DNA of 64,000 nt from Actinomadura sp. DC4 (GTDB lineage: Bacteria; Actinomycetota; Actinomycetes; Streptosporangiales; Streptosporangiaceae). The notes under the pieces are model-generated. The model was given only the letters and a program-made list of their open reading frames with translations, did not search any database and was not told the DNA's origin. Both the position numbers and the translations under genes were made by a program. Positions 25,143 through 31,824 of the stretch are shown here, in pieces (positions within the stretch are counted from its first letter, which is position 1; every line of letters starts with the position of its first letter). The stretch spans positions 1-64,000 of the forward strand of contig NZ_JAUEQY010000041.1 of NCBI RefSeq assembly GCF_030406325.1, given 5' to 3'.

Positions 25143-25281
25143 GTTTTTGAGGTTAACTTACTCGTTCACTGCATTGCCTCGAATAGCACAGGGAATGTTT
25201 CAAATGCGACGCTCAATTAGTACACCGAAGCGTCGATCTGTAAAGGGCCATCGCGCCATTTCGATAGCAAGGAGACCCACT
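25143..25281 (+). promoter_or_regulatory. conserved leader block, peptide cassette 5
   Basis: 139 bp: TTTTTGAGGTTAACTTACTC, GGGAATGTTTCAAA, AAGGGCCATCGCGCCATTTC, AAGGAGACCC. Its first bases double as the T tract of hairpin 4. Confidence 0.7.
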
Positions 25282-25587
25282 GTGCTCAAGAAGACGTGCG
25301 TCGCCAGCGGCATGTTGATCGCCGCGACCGCCGGCGCCATCCTGACCAGCCTGCCCGCGTTCGCCGCGGCTCCCTCGTGGGGCGGTGGCTGCTGTAGCAG
25401 CTCTCACAGCCGGTTCGGTCACTTCTCGCACAACCGCAGCTGGAACGGTTCTGAGAACGAAGGTCTCAATCACATCCGGCTCCACCTGAACAACCGCAAC
25501 AACAACGTCGCCGTCGCGCGTACCAATCACCGCGACGACGACGGCCTCGGCCTGCCCGGGGGCGCCACGGGCGGCGCCGCCGGCTGA
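25282..25587 (+). CDS. secreted Asn/Arg-rich peptide 5 (sub-family A)
   Basis: 101 residues. Signal peptide MLKKTCVASGMLIAATAGAI with AFA cleavage site, then SWGGGCCSSSHSRFGHFSHN, SWNGSENEGLNHIRLHLNN, RNNNVAVAR and an Asp/Gly-rich tail (DDDGLGLPGGATGG). Its signal and Cys region are almost identical to peptide 6, so these two are the most recent duplicates in the array. Confidence 0.83.
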   Translation: MLKKTCVASGMLIAATAGAILTSLPAFAAAPSWGGGCCSSSHSRFGHFSHNRSWNGSENEGLNHIRLHLNNRNNNVAVARTNHRDDDGLGLPGGATGGAAG

Positions 25588-25680
25588 TCATCTCCTACGG
25601 GCCGAACGCCGAGTATGTCGCGGCAGTTCGAACAAGGCTCGGGAAACGCCTTTCGGAGCCTTCGAAGTCGCCTTGAAGTC

Positions 25681-25715
25681 AGGGCGTCAGGGTTATTACT
25701 CTGACGCCCTTTTTC
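25681..25715 (+). terminator. cassette hairpin 5 with T tract
   Basis: AGGGCGTCAG / CTGACGCCCT perfect 10-bp stem, 10-nt loop, TTTTT follows. Compensated sequence change relative to the GGGCGCCGG hairpins. Confidence 0.88.
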
Positions 25716-25731
25716 ATTGTCCCGCCATATC

Positions 25732-25872
25732 GTCTTTGTGGTCATCTTACTCAACGATTGTCTTGGCGCCGGATACGACCGGGAATGCTAGAAGACGCGA
25801 CACCTTCTTCGATATTCGAGGGTGTTGGCTCGAAAGAGCCACCGCGCCATTCCGATAAAGAGGAGACCGAAC
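25732..25872 (+). promoter_or_regulatory. conserved leader block, peptide cassette 6
   Basis: 141 bp: GTCTTTGTGGTCATCTTACT, TTGTCTTGGCG, GGGAATGCTAGAA, AGAGCCACCGCGCCATTCCG, AGGAGACCG. Very close to blocks 1 and 3. Confidence 0.75.
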
Positions 25873-26178
25873 GTGCTTAAGAAGACGTGCGTCGCCGGCG
25901 GCATGCTGATCGCCACGGCCGCCGGTGCAATGATCACCAGCCTGCCCGCGTTCGCCGCGGCTCCCTCGTGGGGCGGCTGCTGCAGCAGCTCGCACAGCCG
26001 TTTCTTCCACAACGCGCGGAACCGGAACTGGAATGGGAACGAGTCCGAGAACCTGAACCACATCCGGCTTCGCCTTCACAACCGCAACAACAACATCGCC
26101 GTCGCGCGTACCCAGCAGGAAGAAGAGGAGGGGCATCGCGCTCCGGTGATCGGCGCCGGGATCGGCGCGCCGATCTGA
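25873..26178 (+). CDS. secreted Asn/Arg-rich peptide 6 (sub-family A)
   Basis: 101 residues. Signal MLKKTCVAGGMLIATAAGAM with AFA site, SWGGCCSSSHSRFFHNARN, NWNGNESENLNHIRLRLHN, RNNNIAVAR, then an acidic patch (QQEEEEGH) and a short hydrophobic end. One Gly fewer before the Cys pair than its sister peptide 5. It is followed by a B-type gene, repeating the arrangement of peptides 1 and 2. Confidence 0.83.
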   Translation: MLKKTCVAGGMLIATAAGAMITSLPAFAAAPSWGGCCSSSHSRFFHNARNRNWNGNESENLNHIRLRLHNRNNNIAVARTQQEEEEGHRAPVIGAGIGAPI

Positions 26179-26241
26179 TCGACCTGACGGCAGGGTGGTT
26201 TCTCGCGGCCGGTTCGGCCGCCGTACCACCCACCTCGCACC

Positions 26242-26269
26242 GGGCGCCGGGGTGACGACTCCGGCGCCC
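26242..26269 (+). terminator. cassette hairpin 6 (between peptides 6 and 7)
   Basis: GGGCGCCGG / CCGGCGCCC with a 10-nt loop identical to the loop of hairpin 1 (GGTGACGACT), the other A-to-B junction. No T tract. Confidence 0.72.
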
Positions 26270-26432
26270 TTCGCTCGTCGGGACGACGCGCCGGCGAGAG
26301 ACCAGACGACGACCGGCCGCGTGGCCGGGACCCAAGCACAGCGACCCGATCCGTGGCGCACGACCTGTTCGACGCCTAGAACAAGCGCCCTTTCACGCCG
26401 CCCGCGGGTCGATCGAGAATGAGGAGACCGAC

Positions 26433-26909
26433 GTGCTGAAGAAGACAAGCGCCTATACCGGGCTGGTGATCGTCACAGCCGCCGGCGCCCTGCTCGCTGG
26501 CTCGCCCGCGTACGCCCTGGACAGCCTGGTGACCGGCTCACATGTGCGCATCCACCACCGTTCCCACCACCGGAACCACAACTGGAACGGGCACCAGCAT
26601 CACGCCCGGATCTTCATCCGGATCTACATCTACAACAAGAACAACAACCACGCCGTGGCCGTGGCGAAGCCGGAACACCGGCGGCGCGCCCGGTACATCG
26701 CCCCCATGGGCGGGGTGACCGGCGCGGCCGGAAGCGGAGGCGGCGTGCCGGCCCCGGCGAACGGAGGCGCGGCCGCGGCTCCCGCCGTGTCGAACGCGGC
26801 CCCGGCAACAACGACGGTGGCACCGGACACAAGTGGCGCCCCGAGCACCCTGGGCGCGTCGGGCACGGCGCCCATGGACGCCGGCGCGACCGGCAATGTA
26901 AGCCCGTGA
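26433..26909 (+). CDS. secreted Asn/Arg-rich peptide 7 (sub-family B, long tail)
   Basis: 158 residues. Signal MLKKTSAYTGLVIVTAAGAL with AYA site, HHRSHHRNHNWNGHQHH, B-type core IFIRIYIYNKNNNHAVAVA, a basic patch (RRRAR), then about 75 residues of Ala/Gly/Pro/Thr-rich low complexity resembling a wall-spanning spacer. No leader block; the ribosome site GAGGAGACC is retained. Closest relative in the window is peptide 2. Confidence 0.8.
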   Translation: MLKKTSAYTGLVIVTAAGALLAGSPAYALDSLVTGSHVRIHHRSHHRNHNWNGHQHHARIFIRIYIYNKNNNHAVAVAKPEHRRRARYIAPMGGVTGAAGSGGGVPAPANGGAAAAPAVSNAAPATTTVAPDTSGAPSTLGASGTAPMDAGATGNVSP

Positions 26910-26982
26910 TAGCCACAAATTAGTACATACCGGACGTGTCTTGCAGGCGCGGTAAAACCCGCGCTGGAACCGTCCGCGGACC

Positions 26983-27009
26983 GGGCGCCGGAGCACCGCT
27001 CCGGCGCCC
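26983..27009 (+). terminator. cassette hairpin 7
   Basis: GGGCGCCGGAGC / GCTCCGGCGCCC 12-bp stem with a 3-nt loop, followed by AAAATTGC rather than a T tract. Confidence 0.75.
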
Positions 27010-27147
27010 AAAATTGCGGATTTCTCCTTTTTTGGCCCCCCTCTTACCCCATCGTGGCACCGTCTCGAAACTGTGCGGGCATGTACGCCATGGCGCCCAA
27101 ATCGGGCATCAGTGGCCTTCGTACCATTTCCGCAAGAAGGAGACGAC

Positions 27148-27573
27148 GTGCATAAGAAGTCATACGCCCTTGCCGTTCTGGCCGTTGCCGCGGCGGGTGG
27201 TGTGTTGCTCACCGGCTCACCCGCCAACGCCGGCACGCTCGTACAGGGATATCGGCACCACCATTACTCGAGCCACCGCAATTACAACCGCAACGCGAAC
27301 TGGAATCGCAATCACAACCGCGTCGTCGTACGCGTGAACGTCCGCAACCACAACGTCAACACCGCGTGGGCGGGCCGCGACCGCGACCGCGACGACGACT
27401 TCGGGCTGTTCCGGCATCGCTGCGGCTTCGGTTGCGGCAATCGGTTCAACCGGTTCGACGACTTCGACGACGACGACGACCGCGGCTTCCGCCGCGGTGG
27501 CGGCGACGACGATGACGGCGGAGACAGAATCATCGTCGGCAACGACATCCGCACGGCCGGCGACCGCGACTAG
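27148..27573 (+). CDS. secreted peptide 8, divergent member with Asp/Arg-rich tail
   Basis: 141 residues. Signal MHKKSYALAVLAVAAAGGVL with ANA cleavage. The mature chain starts with a Tyr/His-rich stretch (GYRHHHYSSHRNYNRN), then NWNRNHNRVVVRVNVRNHN in place of the standard core, WAGRDRDRDD, a CGFGCG motif and a long Asp/Gly/Arg tail (DDFDDDDDRGF). It keeps family spacing but the strand-turn-strand element is VVVRVNV. The leader resembles the block but is about 20 bp shorter. Possibly a metal- or polyanion-like surface protein. Confidence 0.78.
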   Translation: MHKKSYALAVLAVAAAGGVLLTGSPANAGTLVQGYRHHHYSSHRNYNRNANWNRNHNRVVVRVNVRNHNVNTAWAGRDRDRDDDFGLFRHRCGFGCGNRFNRFDDFDDDDDRGFRRGGGDDDDGGDRIIVGNDIRTAGDRD

Positions 27574-27659
27574 GACGGCTGACGCGGCATACGCCCGCGG
27601 AGGCGACTCTGGTCAGAAACGGCCGCAAAGGCCGCCGAGTCGCTGAGCCGCCCGGAGTG

Positions 27660-27693
27660 GACCGGGTGCCGGGGTACGCCCCGGCACCCGGTC
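27660..27693 (+). terminator. cassette hairpin 8
   Basis: 15-bp perfect stem GACCGGGTGCCGGGG with its complement around a 4-nt loop; the longest hairpin of the array and its end. Confidence 0.82.
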
Positions 27694-27768
27694 ACGCTCG
27701 TCACCCCAGCGATCGCCCAACCTGCACGTAGACGGGCAGATCGGCCGCTCATGGAAACCGCACCGACG

Positions 27769-27825
27769 GCCGGTAGGCCGGGTCACCGCCGGTAGACCAC
27801 GTCACAGCCGTAGGGCCGGGTCACC
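27769..27825. repeat. three imperfect 19-bp tandem repeats
   Basis: Units GCCGGTAGGCCGGGTCACC, GCCGGTAGACCACGTCACA and GCCGTAGGGCCGGGTCACC lie head to tail in the gap between the peptide array and the P450 gene. The rest of this 250-bp gap shows nothing. Confidence 0.75.
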
Positions 27826-27945
27826 GCCGCGAGATCCAGCGCGTACGCCCTCCGCGGCGTGCGTTTCAGGGCGGATCCGCGTAACGACCACCACAACCGT
27901 GCAGAGATCGACGCCCTGTGCCCCCTGGGGGTCACATCCTCGGGG

Positions 27946-29187
27946 TCAGGTGCGGTAGGGGAGGTGTTTGATTCCGTTGTCGAAATTGGACAGGAGGAGT
28001 TCCGGGGGGCCGGCGGCGCGGAGGGTGGGGACTCGGGTGAAGAGTTCGCGGAACATCGCGCTCAGCTCTCGGCGGGCCAGGTGGGCGCCCAGGCACAGGT
28101 GGGGGCCCGGGCCGCCGAAGCCGACGTGGGGGTTGGGGGTGCGGGTGATGTCGAATCTGTCGGGTTCGGGGAAGACGTCCTCGTCTCGGTTGGCCGACAG
28201 GTAGTAGAGGACGACCTTCTCCCCCTTGCGGTAGGCCTGGCCGTTCATCTCGTGATCGCAGGTCAGCGTGCGCTGAAACTGGATGATCGGGGACACGTAG
28301 CGCACGATCTCCTCGATGGCGCCGCCGATGCGGCGGTCGAAGTCGGCCAGGAGGATGGCGCGCTGGTCGGGGTGGTCGGTGAACAGTCTCAGGCCGTGCG
28401 CCAGGGCGTTGCGGGTCGTCTCGTTTCCCGCGACCAGCAGCAGGTCGAAGAACGCGCCCAGCTCTCGTACGGAGAGGCGTTCGTCTTCGACGTCCGCGGT
28501 GACCAGGGCCGAGATCAGGTCGTCGGCCGGCGACTCGCGGCGTTCTCGGCCCAGGTGGGCGACCAGGCGGTGCAGGTCGACGATGGCCTTGAGGTTGCCG
28601 CCCAAGAGGCGGAGCGTACGGAGGCGGGTGACGTCGCCGCGTACGCCGGAGTATTCGGTCATCGCGTCCACGCAGGCGGCGACCTTCGCGTGATGGTGTT
28701 CCGGGATGCCCATCATGGTGCAGATGACCTTGATCGGGAGCCGGGCCGCGACGTCGGTCACGAAGTCGCCCGAGCCCGCCTGCAGGACGTCGTCGACGAT
28801 CTCGGTGGCGGTCTTGGCGATGTGCTCCTCGATCTGTTCGAGCCGCCGCGGGGTGAACGCGCGGGACACGATGCGCCGTAGTCGCGCGTGCCGTGGGTCG
28901 TCCATGTTGACCATGGGCCGGCCGAACAGCAGTGAGATCCACGGCGGCGGCTCGGGTGAGGTCGCGGCCGGCTCGCTGCTGAACACCTTGGCGTTGCGGC
29001 TCGCGTACACGACGTCGGCGTGCCGTACGAGGGCATGGAAACCCCGGCCCGCACGTACGAACGGGATGCGCTGCTCGGCGAAGAAGGCGGGGCGGTCGAG
29101 CGCCCGTAACCGCGCGAACGCCGCCAGCCGCTCCTCGGGAGGCCGCGCCCAGAAGTCGAGCGCGGTGAGATCGTCCACGTCCTTCAT
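27946..29187 (-). CDS. cytochrome P450
   Basis: 413 residues from ATG 29187, after a GGCGGGGGACG ribosome site. Heme-binding loop FGGPGPHLCLGAHLA with the proximal Cys, I-helix AGNETTRNALAHGL (acid-Thr pair) and EEIVRYV (ExxR). Of the soluble bacterial type, related by feel to CYP124/125-like enzymes that hydroxylate lipids or terpenoids, but the substrate cannot be assigned. No ferredoxin or reductase gene adjoins it. Confidence 0.94.
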   Translation of the reverse strand: MKDVDDLTALDFWARPPEERLAAFARLRALDRPAFFAEQRIPFVRAGRGFHALVRHADVVYASRNAKVFSSEPAATSPEPPPWISLLFGRPMVNMDDPRHARLRRIVSRAFTPRRLEQIEEHIAKTATEIVDDVLQAGSGDFVTDVAARLPIKVICTMMGIPEHHHAKVAACVDAMTEYSGVRGDVTRLRTLRLLGGNLKAIVDLHRLVAHLGRERRESPADDLISALVTADVEDERLSVRELGAFFDLLLVAGNETTRNALAHGLRLFTDHPDQRAILLADFDRRIGGAIEEIVRYVSPIIQFQRTLTCDHEMNGQAYRKGEKVVLYYLSANRDEDVFPEPDRFDITRTPNPHVGFGGPGPHLCLGAHLARRELSAMFRELFTRVPTLRAAGPPELLLSNFDNGIKHLPYRT

Positions 29188-29420
29188 CGCGTCCCCCGCC
29201 TTGCCCCGTCGCCCATGACGGCCGGGCACCTGCCGGCCCACTGCCATGAGGCGTGTCTGACAAATCTCCCGTACGGCCTGGCCGCTCCGCTCCGGACAGC
29301 GCCGCCCGGCCCCCGTACACGATCGCCTCTCACGGTCGTTCCCCCGGTTGTGATGTCGTCTGTTCGACGCCGGTCCGCGCTGCGGCGGTCACGTGCCGGA
29401 CCGGCCGGATCGAGCCAGGC

Positions 29421-29795
29421 TCAGGTCCAGAGCGCGATCTCCTCGTCGGTCAGCGGGACGACGCACCACACGGCCTCCTGGACCGTGTGGCACAGCGGCA
29501 CGATCTCGCCGACCCGCGCGAGCCGGCAGACCTGTTCGGCTCCGGGTCTCAGGCCGGCCACCGCGAGCGAAGAACCCAGGTCGCGGCACTGGCGCTCGGC
29601 GTCCATGACGACCTTCAACGCCGAGCAGTCGAAGAACGAGACCTCGGTCATGTCGATGATCAGCGGACGTGGCCCTATGGCGCCGGACAGCTGTTGCCGG
29701 AAGGTGGACTCGGTGTACGCGTCGATCTCGCCACGCGGCATCGCGAGGACGTAACGCGAGCATTCGACGACTGCCATCTCAAGGGCGATGTCCAT
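29421..29795 (-). CDS. STAS-domain anti-sigma factor antagonist
   Basis: 124 residues. Central motif IIDMTEVSFFDCSALKVVMD corresponds to the phosphorylatable Ser region of SpoIIAA/RsbV proteins; here the segment reads DCSA, so Ser next to Cys is the candidate site. Such proteins free a sigma factor by binding its anti-sigma kinase. No kinase or sigma gene is nearby, so its partner is elsewhere. GAGGT ribosome site before ATG 29795. The gaps at 29248-29420 and 29796-30017 show nothing. Confidence 0.88.
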   Translation of the reverse strand: MDIALEMAVVECSRYVLAMPRGEIDAYTESTFRQQLSGAIGPRPLIIDMTEVSFFDCSALKVVMDAERQCRDLGSSLAVAGLRPGAEQVCRLARVGEIVPLCHTVQEAVWCVVPLTDEEIALWT

Positions 29796-30017
29796 GGGGT
29801 GACCTCACAGCGGGCGGGGACCCTTCCGGCGTCCCCGCCGGTGACTCATCAGCATTGCTCAATCACGCCCCGTTGCCAAGCCCCGCTCGCCGGCCTGTGG
29901 AAAACCGCCTCCGCGGCGAGCCCTGTCGATCAGCTTCGGTGCCCGGCGCAGGTCGGCCCGCCGACCACCGAAACCTCACCGGGCGCGGGCGAAACCCGAG
30001 CCACACCGCCCGGCCGG

Positions 30018-31073
30018 TCACCGTACGACGACGCGTACGCGTGGCCAGGAGTTGTTGACATACCCTCCCGGGTTCCACAGCGACTCCGGGCGCTCCGGCT
30101 GGCAGGCCGCCGCGTTGTCCCAGGCCCGTGCCATGATCGTGGCCTCGCCGGCGGGCAGGTTCAGCACGGTGTGCCAGTGTCGCCACGCCCACGGGCCCGC
30201 GCCGGGGCCGAGGTCGGCCTGCCGCCACGTACGGCCGTGGTCGGGGGACACGTCGACGCGGGTGACGTCCCGCCCGTCGCCGCCGAAGGCGTACCCGCGG
30301 ACCGTCACGGGACCGGCGGGCAGCACGGATCCCTCCCCGGGCACGAGGACGTCGCAGTTGATCGCCGCCGGGCCCAGTTGCAGGCCGGGCGGCGTCAGCC
30401 GGTAGCCCACGGCCTGGAAGTAGCCGTCCGACGGGCGATCGCGTACGGTCACGCGGCTCACCCACTTCACGCTGCGGGCCCCGACATATCCGGGCACGAC
30501 CACGCGTACCGGACCGCCGTGCACGGGTGGCAGCAGCCGGTCGTTCATCGCCCAGGCCAGGAGTGCCTCGCCCGCGATGGCCTTGGCCAGCGGGATCGAC
30601 ACGACGTACGGCTGCGGCGGGCACGCCTCCTCGGACACGTCCGGCGCCGCGAACTCCACGTGGGCGGCGTCCGGTCGCGGCCGGGCCTCGGCGAGTACGT
30701 CGGCCAGGCTCACGCCGGTCCAGCGAGCGGTCGAGATCGCGCCGGAACCCCACGGGATCTCGCCCGGAATGTCATGGACTGCGAGCAGGCCCGCACGCCG
30801 GTTGCCCGCACACTGCACGGTGGCGACGACCTCCCGCGGCGCGAAACCGGCGCGAAGCCGTTCGAGCGACAGGCTCTGCGGCCGGTCGAGGAGGCCGGTC
30901 AGTTCGAGCCGCCACACGTCCGGATCCAGGTCGGGGACCGGGCCGTGGTTGCGGGCGTAGAACGCCTCGACCGGGGTGAGGGCGCATTCGGCGAGTGTCG
31001 TCATGGGCGCCTCGGCGTTGTACGGCTCGGCGGTGTGGACGATCATGTCGTCGCGCTTGGCCCACGACCCCAT
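30018..31073 (-). CDS. sulfite oxidase-like molybdopterin enzyme
   Basis: 351 residues. Molybdopterin domain with the molybdenum-ligand Cys in VVATVQCAGNRR and the cofactor region VHGGPVRVVVPGYVGARSVK. The C-terminal Mo-co dimerisation domain has RVDVSPDHGRTWRQA and ends WPRVRVVV. No Tat signal or heme domain is seen, so it is a soluble oxidoreductase of the SorA/YedY-like superfamily; natural substrate uncertain. ATG 31073 was chosen because the conserved domain starts there; the long upstream frame is antisense to other genes. Confidence 0.9.
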   Translation of the reverse strand: MGSWAKRDDMIVHTAEPYNAEAPMTTLAECALTPVEAFYARNHGPVPDLDPDVWRLELTGLLDRPQSLSLERLRAGFAPREVVATVQCAGNRRAGLLAVHDIPGEIPWGSGAISTARWTGVSLADVLAEARPRPDAAHVEFAAPDVSEEACPPQPYVVSIPLAKAIAGEALLAWAMNDRLLPPVHGGPVRVVVPGYVGARSVKWVSRVTVRDRPSDGYFQAVGYRLTPPGLQLGPAAINCDVLVPGEGSVLPAGPVTVRGYAFGGDGRDVTRVDVSPDHGRTWRQADLGPGAGPWAWRHWHTVLNLPAGEATIMARAWDNAAACQPERPESLWNPGGYVNNSWPRVRVVVR

Positions 31074-31319
31074 CGCCCGGCCTCCCCCAGCAGTCGCCCG
31101 CCAGAAGATACCCAGGTCAGAGGCCCGCCTACCCACAGACGCGGCGCTCCCGGCGAGGGCGGACATGATCGATACCAGACCGGTCACGCCTCGTGCCCGG
31201 CGCCCACCGCGCGCGGGGCTTTTTCGGCCGTCTCCGACCCTGTCCCCGCAAGGGCTCCCGCATGATCGCCGCAGGTCAGAGGGTCGCACGGCCGAATCTG
31301 GAGGTGTAATGTCCGGATT
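31074..31319. other. divergent promoter region of sulfite oxidase-like and Rrf2 genes
   Basis: 246 bp between divergent starts. TAATGTCCGGATTA just before the Rrf2 start is a loose dyad that could be an autoregulatory site. No other element is seen. Confidence 0.35.
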
Positions 31320-31796
31320 ATGCGACTGGGCGAAGGGGTGGAGTGGACACTGCACTGCTGCCTCACGCTCGGCTGGCTGGACACCGACGAACCGGTCTCG
31401 ACCGCCAAGCTCGCCGCGATCTTCGAGCTCCCCCCCGCCTACCTGAACAAGCGCCTGCAGGCGCTCGTACGCGCCGGGGTGCTGACGTCGACCGCAGGGG
31501 CCCGCGGCGGGTTTCGGCTGGCTCGGGACCCGAAGGACATCACGCTGATGGAGGTCGTCGCCGCGGTCGAGGGCTCGGAGTACGCCTTCCGCTGTACCGA
31601 GATCCGCCGGCGGGGTGCGGGGGCCGATCGGCCGGCGCATGAGTTTCAGCGGCAATGTGTGATCACTACTGCGATGCGGAAGGCGGAGCTCGCGTGGCGG
31701 CGTGAGCTGGCCTCTCAGACGCTCGCCGACATTCTGGTCGCGGCGCCGGCCGCGGCGGGCGAGCGGACGCGGGACTGGTTCGACCGTGTCGGTTGA
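31320..31796 (+). CDS. Rrf2-family transcription regulator
   Basis: 158 residues. Starts MRLGEGVEWTLHCC as Rrf2 proteins do; winged helix with recognition region LPPAYLNKRLQALVRAG and wing STAGARGGFRLAR. The sensor loop holds only two Cys (near residues 91 and 113), fewer than iron-sulfur NsrR/IscR types, so it may sense something other than a [2Fe-2S] cluster. It directly precedes the MFS-kinase fusion, and Rrf2 plus MFS exporter is a common actinomycete pair. Confidence 0.9.
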   Translation: MRLGEGVEWTLHCCLTLGWLDTDEPVSTAKLAAIFELPPAYLNKRLQALVRAGVLTSTAGARGGFRLARDPKDITLMEVVAAVEGSEYAFRCTEIRRRGAGADRPAHEFQRQCVITTAMRKAELAWRRELASQTLADILVAAPAAAGERTRDWFDRVG

Positions 31797-31824
31797 GCCG
31801 GTACAGGGGGCGAGGAGAAACTGG

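Noticed and set aside
22951-25587. RiPP or lantibiotic precursor reading based on the conserved Cys pair
   Set aside because: Each has a Sec signal peptide rather than a RiPP leader, no modification enzyme is nearby, and the Cys pair is absent from several members.
22951-27573. Identification of the peptides as chaplins or rodlins
   Set aside because: The signal-peptide style and beta-rich core are similar in spirit, but the chaplin Cys spacing, GNxVNV-type pattern and rodlin motifs are absent.
22809-27693. CRISPR-like or transposon array reading of the repeated cassettes
   Set aside because: Repeat units are several hundred bases long with coding content, no short regular spacers, no transposase, and no terminal inverted repeats.
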